64,000 nt of DNA. It comes from Brachycybe producta. Its lineage: Eukaryota > Arthropoda > Diplopoda > Playtdesmida > Andrognathidae. Both the position numbers and the translations under genes were made by a program. The notes below the pieces were generated by a model. It made no database searches. It saw only the letters and a list, made by a program, of their open reading frames with translations, and was not told where the DNA came from. The DNA lies in NCBI GenBank assembly GCA_036925085.1, contig JAUPFP010000001.1:17565342-17629341 (forward strand). Direction: 5' to 3'. This document shows, one piece after another, positions 31,901 to 46,900 of the stretch (its first letter is position 1; each line of letters starts with the position of its first letter).

Positions 31901-34900
31901 CTCCATGTTCTCATTTCCGAGAATGTCCAAAACTAAGTGATCTATCTCTGTGAGTCCAGTTTTTTTCCCTGTACCTGCCGTTCGGACATTATCTCGTTTT
32001 GCCTATACCAACAGAGGAAATAGTTATGAGTGATGATGTGTACACAAGAGTGTCGTAATTCACAATCTACACGTTGGATGCCCGATAGGTACCATTTTCA
32101 ACTCGTGTACTGTTTACTTACCAATGTCCTTTTACGCCAGTTTGGCCAGATTGTGTCTCGTACATATTGCCAAGGCTTTCCACTAACCAGTCCTAAGGAC
32201 TCGGCCAAATCTTTCACTTGAGTCCACATCTCACATTTTGATTGTTTGGTTATTTCGTTAGAAAAGGTACCAAACAGGACATTTTTATTCTCCTTAATCA
32301 TATGCAGAACAGCAATTTTTTCCCAGGATGCCATTACTTCTGCAACAAAGTGACATGCTTTAGTGTCTCAACCCACCTCACACCTTCGTTTAGATGGTGG
32401 TTGCAAAACGTTTTTTCGAAACACTGGTCAGTCATTATTAATCAGGTCAGTCAGTATTAATTATATTATTAGAGCTTACAATAATTCGGAAGGCTCTTGA
32501 CCAAATAGTGATGGGCTGGAATGACTGTTCGGATTTTTTATTACAGGTAGCTAACCTATTTGATGGCGTATGATAGATGTGCACAGATGTTTGTGGTTGG
32601 CAATGTCTTGACGAGATTTTGCTGGAATTGTTAACTGTCTTCCTTTCAAACGTGTCTTGGATTAGAAGATCATATAACCAAAGCAGTTGCCAAAGCTAAC
32701 CAAAGGCTGCGGTTTGTCCAATGCACCCTTAAACATTGTAAAGAAAATGTAAAGAAGGTCTGTTACTTTACCCTAGTTAGACCTATCTTAGAATATTGTT
32801 CCCCAATTTGGAACCCATTTAGAAATAATCTAAAACAAGAAATAGAAATGGTGCAGCGTAGGGCTGCAAGATTTGTAAAGGGACGGTGTGCGTATACTGA
32901 CAGTGTATCGTCTATGCTCCAAGAGCTAGAATTTGAATCATAGCAGGCCGAAGAAATGAGCAAAGCCTCGCTCTTCTGGGACGTTTGCTGTCTTGTGATA
33001 ACATTACCCTGCTTAATGGCTAACCCTGCCTAACTAGAAATTCTCGTAAAGGTAGATTTGGGCATTCAAAAACTTTCAAAGAATTAATGGCTAGGACTGA
33101 TGCATATTTTTGGTCTTTTCTTCCTAATGTTATTAGACTATGGAATTCTCTTCCTGTGAATAGTTCTTTGTTAGGACGATTTCAATTTCATGATGATGTC
33201 TTATTTTTAAATAATGACAATCAGTCGTGATTGGGAGCAATCCCTCCCTGCCACATGGCTTTCGAGCTGATTGCAGGTGTATTTAATTGAATCGATTGGT
33301 TCGGAATCGAATTGACATGCATTGTAAAATTGGCTGGTAGTGTACATTGTCTCGATCCTCATGCTCGTAAAAATCGGGACCTTACCGAGAATTGAGGTTT
33401 CTTTGTTTCTTGTATAAATTGTTTTGGATTGGATTGAGAGAATTGGTTGAATTGGTTTTCACATTGGATTGCATCTTTTTTGTTAGTCACCTAATTATAT
33501 CATTGTTGACTGGGACATGTAAGAACCTCGACATTTCAGCGTGCAAGTGTTGCATGACGGCATTAGATGCATCTGAATACCTTTCGTTCTTCAGCACCAC
33601 CTTTCAGCTTTGAAGGAAAATTGTATAATTCTCAGCATGTTCTTCGAGTATGGAGATGTTTTCATTGACCCTACAGAATTATCAATTACCATTTCCTTGC
33701 TAAAGCCATTTACGAGGCGATCTGGCTGGCTCAGTTTACGAAAATAACCAATAGATGGTGCCAGCATCTACATTAATACACATTTCAATGTAATTACTAT
33801 TATAAGCACCCACATCTCTCTCTCTCTCTCTCTCTCTATGTCTGGAATCTTCTGATGTTGTGCCAGTGGTAGCCGTAATACCTTTATTCTGCTAGATGGC
33901 GTTTGCAATGGCATTAACACTTTGATGTTGTGTCAGTGATAACTATTATTTATAACCTTTCCCTGCTAGATGGTGGTATACATCCGTTATATAATACCTA
34001 AACATATATTTATTTAAAAGGTTAACGTCCTGGGACGGGCAACATCTCCTATTCGTATAGGATCCCCCATTCCAAAATCCCCGTCTTTTTGAATTTTGAA
34101 AAATTACTCTGCAAGCAGCCATAAAGGCCTATGGCAGAGGGACATGCTTCTAGTTTTTATATAGAGACTGAGATCGGGTATGATGCAATATCCTGGTATA
34201 GACCTTTAACATGGTGTGCGTTCGGTTTTGGTTCACGTTCTCTTTTTGCACGCAGTTATTTTTGAAACATAATTTGAAGTGCGAAAAGCACTCAAAATAC
34301 AATGTTCATCCACCGATTATTTTGCATAACCTAGTTATGATTCCTTCTATTAATAAAAATAAAACGTTTGAAAATAGCCTACATGCTAATCTCCATAGTC
34401 AATTTGTTCGTTTCTAATTGTCTATGGAAATTAGCATGTAGGCTATTTTTAGAATTTTTGTTTTTAAAAAATAGTAGAAATCAAAATTTGGTTCCGCAAA
34501 AATATCAGTAGATTTACAGTATATTTGAGTGCCTATTGCACTTTACATTACGTTTCAGAAATAACTGTGCACGGAAAGAGAATATGTAAATGCAACCGAA
34601 CACACCATGTTTAAACAGCTATACCAGGTATTGCATCATACCTCATCTCGGCTATGCTGATCTCCTCTTAAGTAACAGTGGAACTAGACAATTTACCACG
34701 TCTCATGGCACGTGCCAAATGGCAATGGAAACGTTATGAAAATACTCATTCATTGAAAAACCCACAAACAACGTTCCTGAAAAAATGAAAGGCGGTTAGC
34801 AAAATGGACGTTTTTCAGGTCAGTAACTTTTTAACATATGTCAAGCACATTAGCAAGATTCAAAAGGGTGCAAAATAAAAACTTAAAAGTCCTTAATATT

Positions 34901-37900
34901 GGCCACAACATTCAAGAACCGATTGCAACTTTTATTGTTCTAAACACACGTTTGTAGACATTAAAGGTGGTTAGAATCGAGATTATGGGCGCCTTTAATT
35001 TGGGTGTGGGATGCTTGCCCTAAAAGGACATTTGTCCTACAGGGACGTTTGCCCTAACCAGTAGCCTAAACATACGTCATTTGGCATTTTTTGAGTGCAG
35101 AACCTATTTAACGTAGGCCCTACTCCACCAAAAGACACTAAACCGTATGAAAAGAGAACAAAAAAGTGATTTTAGGGCAAATGGTTTTAGAGCAAAGATC
35201 CTTTTAGGGCATTTGGTTTTAGGGCAAATGGCTTTTGGGCAAGTGTCTTTACTGCAAATGTCTATATCCCATTTACTTTATGGATACCTTTGTTAAGCTC
35301 ATAGAAGCATTATAGAAGCCTAGTTGCTTCTACAAACAGCAACACTCTAAGGATGGGTCCAGACTACTTGAGCAGGGGCTTTTGCTCGTCAGACTCGGGC
35401 TCATATCAACTGAGGATTGAGTTACTTTTGAGGCTGAGTTACTCCAGAGGCTTTGACTCGTGCGGATCCAACGAGCGACAATGAAGTGTTGATTACCATA
35501 TCATGCACTCATTGTTAGGAGAAAGTACCGCGAGTCAACTAAATAGTGCTTGTCTCCGTCCAATGACTTGCAAGTCTTGATGAAGCACCTCTTTGATGTG
35601 CCGACTGCAGGCGGAACCAACGAGCCCCTGGCTTGCGTTAGTCATGCTACTTGTATCGCTGCCCATGAGTCCGTCCACATTACTTGGGCTTGTCGACGAG
35701 CCACCTCACCAAGAACGAGCTCAAGTAGTCTGGACCCAGCCTAAGAATACGCTAAATCAGCGTTTCGCAAATTTGTTCCGTCAGGCGAAAGTAAAGGTTC
35801 CCCCAGGAAATTAAAAAAATTAATAAACATCACGACGTAAAAAAAAAATAATCAGTGACTCTTGATAACTCAATTATCATTTTATTAAGAGTGCATTACC
35901 TATTATTTTTATCCATATCTACTGTTCCAGGTATTTTCTAGCTTCTTATGCAATATCTATTATGTAAAAATACTATGGAATACCCTAAAATGTAGAAATC
36001 CATTCAGAATTAGTACGTCTAATATTAATAAGGAATTTCAGAAATCCATTCAAAATTTTTCATATTTAAAGTTGTCCAATATTAAGTTTTCAAAATGCAA
36101 TGTGCACCTTAAATACATGCTGATAGAATGATAGAATGACAAAAAATTGGTAAGTGCGGTTCTATTTTTAAAAACTATTTCAAAATCGCGAATTTCTAAC
36201 TCTTATTTCTAACTCTTATGCTCCATTGAGTACGCGTTCGTAAAATACCTAAAAATAATTTTTTTAAAAAAACACAGCAAATCCATAGTGAAACCAATAC
36301 ATTGGCGCACGTGCTGATTTTTTTAAAATTAGTTTTACGTATTTTTAGGAGTATTTTTAATGAATGTTTTTTTTTACTTGTTTGGGTCGTACTCAATGGA
36401 GTTTAACATAAGAGTCACAAATTCGCGATTTTGAAATATTTTTTAAAAATAGAACCGCACTTCAGTGGCGTAGCTAGGGACCCCCCCAGACCCGCAACTG
36501 CAGGGGGGGGGGTGGGCGCAGGAGGTTTGGGGACGCAAAAAATGAAATTATTTTGTCATTCTATCACTAGATCACCATATATTTAAGGTGAACATTGCAC
36601 ATTGAAAACTTAATATTGGACAACTTTAAATACGAAAAATAAACATATTGCTGTGACTGTGTGTATTTTAAAAATTAACATTTTTTTCTTTAACCTTGGG
36701 TCTATGGGTTCAATAGAAAAAACGATGCTAGCGCTCTTTGCGGAGATTTCTTCGAAGTAATTTTGCGATTAAACGGACTTCTCAATTTTCTTATTAATTT
36801 GGCGTATTTTGAATGGATTTCTGTAGTTTCTGCGTTTTAGGGACACCCTCCCTGTGGGTTTGAATTATGATGCTAATTTGTTTGATCAACGTTAGAGGTC
36901 ATTGACCTCGAAAAGCGTCCATTTTATATAAACACAAATAATTTCTATGAGATTATTTTCCAGCTTTTAAGAAAAATTGTTAGTGTAATTCTTTAATATG
37001 TTCTTCGGGTAACTGTGGGCCCAGACTTTAAGAGAACAACGAATCGAACATGTTCGTTGTTCGGTTCGCTGTGGCCAGAGAGTCCAAACTTGGACAGAAC
37101 ATGCTCGCAACGTGTTTCCAGTTGGTATTAATTAAACCTGATAAATGCATGTTCGGGGAAATGTTAGCCGAGATGTCCAAACGTCTCCTCGCCCCAACAC
37201 GAACATAATAACATCCTTTAATATGACGGGCAAAAGCCGACAACTGGTGGATCGAAGCCGAACCAGAACAACTAACAAATTTTTTTAAGATGGATACACA
37301 TCTGAGTGCGAACGAGGCAAGGTGAGGACGCATGAGCACGGAAATGTGTACTTGTATCCGAAGCGCGGCAAAATGCCTCGGCATCTTTCCGAAGCGAGTC
37401 GGTACATCAAAAGCGATTCGGTTCTCTCGGGTGACTTTGTTCGGAACGAAGCAGTTAACAAACAAGGCAGCCGCCTCGTTCCCGTTCGCGCTCGGACGTG
37501 TACCACCCACCTTTACAAGAAATGTTCGGGGGGGGGGGACCGTCCACGCTGTTCGTGAACAGCTTTCCGTTCCTTGTTCTGCTGTAGTCTCGGATCCACG
37601 CTAACGAAATATTTTCATGACGTTTGAAATTGCCATTCGGTTGCTAGAGCCAATTTGAGCAACTTTGGAGACCACCAAATTGACCACGTCTTTAGGGCAC
37701 GTGCACAGTGGCGTAGCTAGAGTTTGTGCCACCCTGGGCGGTCCTGAAGTTTGCCGCCCCTCCTTCATAAAAACACAACACAATACAATACACATCAGTG
37801 ACGCAAACAGGGTTCTGGTCTGTGAGGAGCTATAATCGATATTATCGATACCCAGTGAAGGAAATGGTTTATAGAATTTTATATTAATTATGAAATTATT

Positions 37901-40900
37901 AAATAAAACAGTTCCAGATAGTAATTACTTATTAAAGGTCAATTATCAATTTTCCATCTGGAGTTTAAAAAAAGTGTTGGAAGGGTCGTACTAAAAGGCA
38001 CACATTTTAGTACGACCCATTTCCGAATGCATTCTGCGAGCGCAGCGAGCGACAAAAATTTCATAATTTCTTTTATGGTTCCCGTTTATTTTTATTTTTT
38101 TGTGTTTTAAGGGCAGACTCTTCTTACAATCCCGACACTAAAACGAAAAAACTTTTCTTTTCGTTGGTGCCGCCCCCCAAAAAAGTGCCGCCCGCGGCGG
38201 ACCGCCCCCCCCCCCCACACACACACGCTCCCCTCGCTACGCCATTGCCCATGTAACTATGTAGTGTCTACGGGCTCGAAGATCTTAGTAATAATAACTA
38301 ATAATAATTGGAATTCATTTTTATCAATGGAGGTGATTTTTTTAATCATATTTTAAGTTAATTTTTGAGTTTGTTGGGTAATAATGGTAATTACATACAT
38401 GTACGCTCGTATTATATTCAGGAGAGACACCCCCCTCTCGAGTCGAGACTATTGGGTTCATATATATATATATATATATATTACATTAATGTCACCTACC
38501 ACATTATATGTTAACTGCATATCCTAAAGTAATAAAACTCGGTCGTTGTAAAAAAAAAAATAACTGCCATGGTATCAGACAATTACAATTGTTTTTCACC
38601 ACATCAGGAAAGCCCGTGTAAAATAATTCCATGTTTTGTTTTGCTCCCATTTCAAAAATTGCATCAAACTGAACACAGCTCACGATTGCCACCCATTGCA
38701 CTGTTTTTTTTTCTTTCTGAAATTTGCTTTTTGTGACTGTTATAAGGTTATGAGCTATTTATGACAATTTGCTATCTTAGAACCGCCATATTACCTTCGT
38801 GTACGTAACGAATCCTCCTCCTCCTCTCCCTCTCTCTCTCTATGTTCTCTCTTCAGTATCGCAATATTATAGGCCTATTGTGTATGATATGTGATTCAGC
38901 TGACTGCTTGTAAATATGGCTTCATTCTTAAACGAGTAAGTTTGTTTGAAAATAGCCTCTAAGACACCCAAATCGTGATCTCACGCCCGTAGGGAGCTAT
39001 GTTAAATGTCATGACATGATGTCCATGAGTCCAGGGCCTGTCTTTGGGGTTGTATTTGAGGCTATTGTGTATCGCTTTGTATAGCAATCAGTCGTGTTAG
39101 CTAAAAGTTAGCGACGGCCTACTGTAAGTAGCGTCTGGAGACTAGAAACTACTATGGAAATCTTAACACACGGCGCTCTCTTCGAGCGCTCAAGTGTAAA
39201 GCTTTCCTAGTTTTGATTATAAAAGACAAAAGCATATCCTCCTATAGATACAGGCCTGCCCGCTTCCCATTGACTTTATGGGGCATTAAAATGGCGCCGG
39301 TTACGCATCTAAATAACACTAGAGGCGCTTTGAGTCGATGCTGAAAACTAAGGTTTGGCCATAGCCTCCTATACTAACCTAAGAGAAAAATCACACCTAG
39401 AACATGTTAATCGTAATTATATTTAGTTAATTTAGTTTGTTATAATTTAATTGTAAATTATTACTAAATTATTGTATACATATATATATATAATTTATAA
39501 TGTATATGTATATTATATAAATGTGTATTAATATACATATGAGCTATTCCTCACTAATTCACCCAAAGGTGTTGCTCAGTCATCTCAGATATTAATTAAA
39601 AAATTACAACACAACTAGAAGATAAAAAATACTCTAACTTTTTTGTTTTTAAATCAGGCCATAATTTTTCGAGAATTGGCCCATCAAAGTTTCACTGTTT
39701 TGCTGAAAATGATGTAAATGTAAAAAATGCTAACTCCCAAACTACTAAAGATAGAACAATGGTTGGTAGCTCAAAATAAACGTCTTAATAGTGGGAAGAA
39801 AAGAGTACTTCATCATCTTTTCATAATTTTAAAATTTATTGTGTCAAATTACACGTTCAATTTTTAGCATTTTGGTCAAATTTGAACCCCCTTATAGGCC
39901 GTGTTGAGGTCAAAGGTCAGGGTTCATATTTTTTTGCAGTTATGCACTTGGGTCTACTCTAGTGTGTTCCACTATTACTTTGATTGAACTATGACTGCAA
40001 CATAATAAAAACATTAGCCTAAACTTCAAAAAAACCAATTTGGGTGACCTTTGACCCAAATTTTCGCCCTGTGGCGGTCCACCTACAAAAAAACTAATTA
40101 TGCTATGTGAAAGTTCATTACATTGTCTTTCCAATGATGTAAAAACCATAGATGACATTTTACAAGTGAAGAAACTTTTCAAAGTTTCGAAAATATTTTT
40201 ACCTTTTTATATAAATTATAACAAAAAACAAGTGCATTAAACACATGCAAATCCAACAACATGTATATTACATAGGCTATAATGCAATAAACACAATCAT
40301 TTCAATTTTTAATTTATAAATTTTTAATTGGTCACTTTTCATATACAATACATACATGTTTCATACATACATGTATTGTGTATGCACATGTATTATACAT
40401 AACGTACATACACTGCATACACAACATTACACATGGCTTATATATTTTAGTGACTTTCACAAGGATATGTATTACTATATAAAAAATGGGTTCTCTCCAC
40501 CTATACCTTTTAAAAAAGTGACCAATTGAAAGTTTATACATTAAAAACATTGATGTATTGTATTATTTCCTATGCAATCTACAGGTTTTTTAATTTGCAT
40601 ATGTTTAATGCACATTTTTTGTTACAATTTATATTAAAAGTTAAAAATATTTTTCAAATTTTGAAAAATTGCCACTTCTTCACCTGTAAAATGTCATCTA
40701 TGGTTTTTACATCAATGGATAGAAAATGTAATGAACTCTCACAAAGCATAGTTTTCTTGTAGGTGGACCGCCACAGGGCGAAAATCAGGGTCAAAAGTCA
40801 CCCAAATTGTTTTTTTTCGAAGTTTTGGCTAATTTTTTTATTATGTTGCAGCCATAGTTCAATCAAAGTAATAGTGCCAAATACTAGAGTAGACCCAAGT

Positions 40901-43900
40901 ACATAACTGCAAAAAAATATGAACCCTGACTTTTGACCTCAACACGACCTAAAGTGGGTTCAAATTTGACCAAAATGCTAAAAATTGAACGTGTAATTTG
41001 ACACCCTAAATTTTAAAATAATGAAAAGATGATTAAGTACTCTTTTCTTCCCACAGTTAAGATGTTTATTTTGAGCTATCAACCATTTTTCTATCTTTAG
41101 TAGTTTTGGAGTTAGCATTTTTTGAATTTACATCATTTTCAGCAAAACAGCGAAACTTCAAAGGGCCAATTCTCCAATAATTATTGCCCGATTTAAAAAC
41201 AAAAAAAGTTAAAGTATTTTTTATGTTATAGTTGTGTTATGATTTTTTACATTAACATCTGTGATGATCAAGCAACAAAATTTGAAATTTTGGGTGAATT
41301 AGTGAGGAATAGCTCATATATATTTATATGATACATTTTTATATTGTAAATTCCAACTTTCTTCAAAGTTCAATTTTGAGAAAAATTATAATAATTTTGT
41401 TTGCAAAAAAGTTCACTTGGCTTTCCAGCAGGAGTGTTTAATATTAACAATAATATTATTTCCATTTCAAATTGGTCAACATTTCGATTTAAAAAAATAT
41501 GCATTTTAATTAGCCAATTAATGAAATTCCTAAGTGTTTTTATTGTAAATTATGTAAATATATTTAAATTAAAATTATATGTGGGATTTATAGCAAATTT
41601 AAAAATTGCATTTTTTTAAAAAAAAAAGAAAAATAAAAAAAAAATATTGTGGGGGGAAAAATCAGATTTTTTTTAAAAAAAAATCACTTACATTGAACAT
41701 ACACATTTTTTGAACAAATTAATAAAATAAACAAAATTGAAAACCAACTTAATTTTTCTTAAGAAATAACCGTATAGCACAATTTTAAACAACGAGTCAA
41801 AACCAATAGAATACACAACAAAATGACATTTGTAAGCATTCACAGGTTGCGCCGCCTGGCGAGTACATTGGGCAAATGGCGACTATTTTACGGGTATCTA
41901 ACAAGGAGGGCTTCTAACCTCCTTGGTATCTAAATTTCGAAACCGGCAGGCCTGTATCTATCCGAGGCTATGACAAAACCCAAGATAAACCAGCGAATAA
42001 ACGCGGATCATAAAGAACTGAAAAAAAAAAGCTATTAGGACAGCTTTGTTCAATTTGTTGTGATGTTATCAATTGTATGCATAGCCTTAAAAAGCTACTC
42101 TATTTTCTAGTGGCAAGATGTCAGTCTACTATTCTCCTTATGACAGAGAGAAGAGTATTATAGTAGGCCTTAATTGAGCCCAATGATTCACTTTTTGCAC
42201 TTCTATGGACGGCATCTGTGCTAATAAGCAAGTAAAAACAGTAAGATAGTCTTTTGTCCCGCCCCTTTTATGAGGACCTGCAACTTCTAATTGGTTTGTT
42301 ATGTGGTCTGACGTCACTTGCCACCCCATTTCAATTTCCAGTTGGTTGATATTTGGTCTGACACTCATAAAAGGGTAGGGCTACCCACTGTATCTTCCTG
42401 TCTTTACTTGCCTGTTAGCACAGATGCCGTCCATAGAAGTCTTAAAGTCTGTCGGCGCCTTGCGTTTTGGTTTCTTCCCTTCTCCCCTTTTGTATTATAT
42501 ACATAGCCTCGCACTTTTATGTTAACAATAGGCGCTGGGCTCGTTTATGTTGAGGATTGCGGGTAATGATAGGTAGCTTTTATGGTATTTTGGCGGATTA
42601 GTTTATAGACCCGCTTTAATGAAGATTGGTGGGTGCGGATTCGGTTTTTTTTTTGGGTCGGAACCGTGAAGTGTTTAGTTCTTACAATGACGGTTTCGTG
42701 TATTCTATGTTAAGTAATAATTAGTTTTTAGTTATAAATAGGCATGAACGGAGGGGATGTTTTATGTGTCTTTCAGTTGGTTCGTGGTTTTTCGCTTTAC
42801 GCGGGCGCCATTTTAGAGTATTAATTTGACGTCATAACTGTGGATGCGGATCGAAAATTATGATTTGTATTTTGTGTATGAATTCGAACATTATATAATG
42901 TTTGTGTGTCACATTCGATAAAAAACACAGTCGAAATTTGTTTAATTTATTTGTATACATTAACATATTGAAAGTTAGAGGAATTCGTTTTCTTTATGTG
43001 CGGATGAACAAAGTTTGTGACCGCTCACCGCTTTGTACCTGTGTTAATACCCTGTGTTAGTGCCGCAAAATAATCGGTCATGTTTTGTTATCACAGTTTT
43101 TAACCGGTGACTTTCATTTTGTTAGACTTTGATTTTTAATGTGTAATCGGTTACTGACTTACTGTGATCAATTACGACGTCAATGACGTCATTAAAGTTG
43201 GTGTTTATTTGGCAATACCGATAATTAACCGGTTACTCTCTAAATGGATAGCAAATTTATTAAAAGGAAGTGCGTTAATGGAGATTACACGTTGAGACGT
43301 AAAGAGAAGGGAAAATCAGCTGTTTGGAAACAGTTTCGAGAGATATTAAACGAAAACGGCGAGCTAGTTAAAGATTACGTTGCCTGCGAAACGTGCAAGC
43401 GAGTATATTCGTTTTACGGTCGGAAAAGCGGAACTTCAACTCTTTTGAAACACAAATGTACTGTCGGCGCTGGTCCGGCCACGACTGCTTTGACGAAGGG
43501 GGGAACCGCAAAAAAACAGAACGTGCCGGGTGTTGAGAACACGACGACAACAAGTCCTGTTATAACTAAGAAAATGAAAGATGCGCTTTTGAACGTTGCT
43601 GTGACGTATATCGTACGCGATGTTAGGCCTTTTGAAGCAATTTCCGGTCGTGGTTTTATTGAACTAGCTCAATGTCTGGTTAATTTCGGCGCTGAACATG
43701 GCAAAATTGACGCTAGTTTATTGTTACCGCATCCTACGACTGTTTCGAGCAATACGAAAGCGATTTCCGATAAGATGCGAATCAGAGTAAAGAGCGAAAT
43801 TAAAAAAATAATCGAAACTATCGGCGGTGCGATAGTTTTACTGTTGCAAACCGATGAAAGACGTCTGGTAAATCATTTAGGCTTTGCCATTCGTTACATG

Positions 43901-46900
43901 AGCGAATTTAGACTTGTAAGTAGGGTTCTTTGCACTGTAGAGCTCGACGGCGATAGTGAAAATAGTTGTGAAGTAATTCAGTCGGCTATTGAGCAGTCTT
44001 TGAAGCGATTCGATTTGTATCCAACTGTCGATCGTTCTGTGTTTGTCACAGACAAAAGTTCCAGTGTTCTAGTATCAGCTCTGAAGTCCGTGAACCGGCT
44101 AAGCTGTGCCGTTAACGTTCTGAACACAGTTCTGGATCATTCGATTCATTTCGATAATCTTGTTACGGCATGCCGGTCTCTGGTAGGTTTCTTTGAGAGG
44201 TCAGGACTTCAAAGTCGGCTTAAATGTCCGTTGCCATCTATCAATGTTGAAACGCGCTGGAATGGAAAGCTCGAGGTGTTTACTTCTATTTACGGGCAAT
44301 GGAACGAGATAGCAGTGATCTTGTCCGAAAAAAACGAAGTACATCGTATCTACGGCATTAACAAGGAAATCCTTCAGTTGTTGATCGAGTTCTTGAAGCC
44401 GTTTACGGACGCAATGAATGAACTTGAAGATGCTTTCGTTCCGACGCTGTACCTCGTATTAGTTTGGTACAAGCGTATTCTTAAGCATCTGCAACCTGCG
44501 AGTAACGACTGTCAGATATTACAATTTCTTAAAGACAGTGCGAACCGATTTCTAGTTCAAGAAGTGGAGATCCACAGCTTACACAAGATTGCAGTGTTCC
44601 TGCATCCTAAACTAAAGAGTTTGCGTATATTAGAAAGCGAGGTTGAGATACGAAAGGTTCTCGGCGATGCTCAAGAGATGATTTCTTCTTGTAAGGAGAT
44701 CTCGGCACTGCAGACACAAACCGACGAAACGGAAGAGCCAATTAATAATAAGATCCTTGCAACACTGAACGAAAATACGGGCAAATCGTCATTGAAAAAA
44801 ATGAAGAGAGGTGAAAGGTTGACCGCAACACTTTCCGATTTTGAAGATTCACACAGTGACGACGATGATATCGAAATGGACGAAATAAGCAAATACATGG
44901 CGTGTAAGATTACACGATCTGAGGAAGGGTTCGATCTTCTTGAATGGTGGAAAATGCATCAGCGATATTATCCCCATTTGACTAAAATTGCACAATACGT
45001 TCATAGTATTCCCGCATCGAGTTCTTATGCTGAAAGAGATTTTCGAATTGCTGAATTGGTTGCTCAAGATCGACAGTCCAGTTTAAATCCGAGTGCCCGC
45101 GATGATATTCTCTTTCTGCATAGTAACTTTTGGAAGTAAATAAGGATCACGAACTAATATATAACTGTATTAACTGTATTTCAAGCCAAGCTTCTGTAAA
45201 GGCAACAGGGCAAAAAGACCTAAACGTGTGTCTACAAAAGAGAAGACTAAAGTTTTCAGCTGTTATTAGCTGAATGTATAGCACTCATTGTGTAATTTTG
45301 TTACGTAATAAAAACGGATATCTTTTATAACAATCTAATGTCATAATTTGCAAAGGGCTGACTCTCTATCCCTCTCTTCCTTTGTGCACGAATGTTCTTG
45401 GAAACTATACGCTCTAGAATTGTGAAAATTAACCAGTAATACACATCTTTAGATGGGCCTCTTGGTAGGATACATTAGAATTTTCCTCTGTTTACCTAAT
45501 TTTTGCAAAAAATCTTTAAACTTCACGAGAACCCCGAAACATAAAGTTGGCAGCCAAGAAAGCTTGCTTTATTGCATCACACTTTTTTCAAAGAAGAAAT
45601 AACTCAAGTGAGTTATGGCAAACGTCACCCTGGATCTCACAATTTACATTGGTAGCAAAATTGGTTATGTCTTTGTCAGAGAAGTGAGAGAGAGGTCCTT
45701 GGTTAAGTCCCAGGTGGAGTTTTTGTGTATTAATCAAGCAATGTATATCGCGAAATGTTCTCAATCTGAGATGTTATGTTACACTATCACACCCATCGAA
45801 GACGGACTTTCGTTCTAATTTTTGTATATTACCATTTAGTAGTGGTACCCTTTTCTTTATGGAATATCTTGACAAAATACCTCATTTCATTTGGAATAGA
45901 ATGAAATGTTTTTAAAGAACTACGCTTGGTTGATAAAAAAGCTATACTTGCATTGCTCTTAGATGAAGCCTGTTATGTCGGAGTGATTACCCAAAATTTA
46001 GCATCAATTGTAATTTTGGTTCATAAAGAAGGGGTAATAAAAATGTTTTGAACAATTTAAACAAAAGGGTTCGTGCATTTTTTATCCCTTTTTACCAGAC
46101 TGAAATTACTAAATCGTAAATTTTTTGTTAATTTCTTTTATGTCGCAAGCTTCATCTAAGGGTCTCTCGATTATCCAAGGTTCCGTGTTATCCGAGCTAG
46201 TATTTTTTGTAGCGGTGGGACGAATCCTATAAGGTTCTCCAATCCCTCGAATCTCACGAATTTCGAATCTCTCGAATCCTTCATATAAGAAGCCGATATT
46301 ATTCATTAAAAAGATATACAAATGGCTGTGAGACACTTGCAAAAAGGGCCATTTGCTCTAAAACAACTTGTCCTAAAAGGACATTTACCCTAATCAGTAG
46401 TGTAAATTCACGTCATTTGGCGTTTTTTGTACGCCACAGGCACGCAAAAACCTATTACACAAAAACCGTACCCACCGAAAGACATTAAACCGTATGAAAA
46501 GTGAGAACAAAAAAGTGGTTTTAGGGCAAATGTCCGTAGGGCAAGTGTCTACAGGGCAAATGTCAATATCCCGATACAAATAAATGAAATAATTATATAT
46601 ATATATATATACATACATATATATAATTATATATATATATATATATAAATATCTGCTAATGCTGTACAAACAAGGACAAAAATATTGAAGCACGTCGGAA
46701 TTTATATAAATTTAAAGGAATAAATGAACCGCTTTTTTTTCTCAAGGTCAACTATATGTTGCACACTCCACATCCAAGAGCCCCATGATATTAAATTTTA
46801 GAGGGGAAAAGGTTGGAAAGGGTGGGGTAGATTACGGGGGGGGGGAGAAACGTGGAGGGAGACTAAGTGGGGGTGACTGAAATTGAAATGAAAGAAGTAA

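Noticed and set aside
33392-33613. 73-codon ORF with hydrophobic N terminus
   Set aside because: Low support: no family resemblance, no splice context, next to LINE debris.
33815-33838. Possible CRISPR or regulatory array
   Set aside because: It is a plain CT microsatellite; no spacers or repeats of array type anywhere in the window.
37028-37510. 160-codon minus-strand ORF
   Set aside because: Falls inside an inverted-repeat element with overlapping ORFs on both strands and no domain features.
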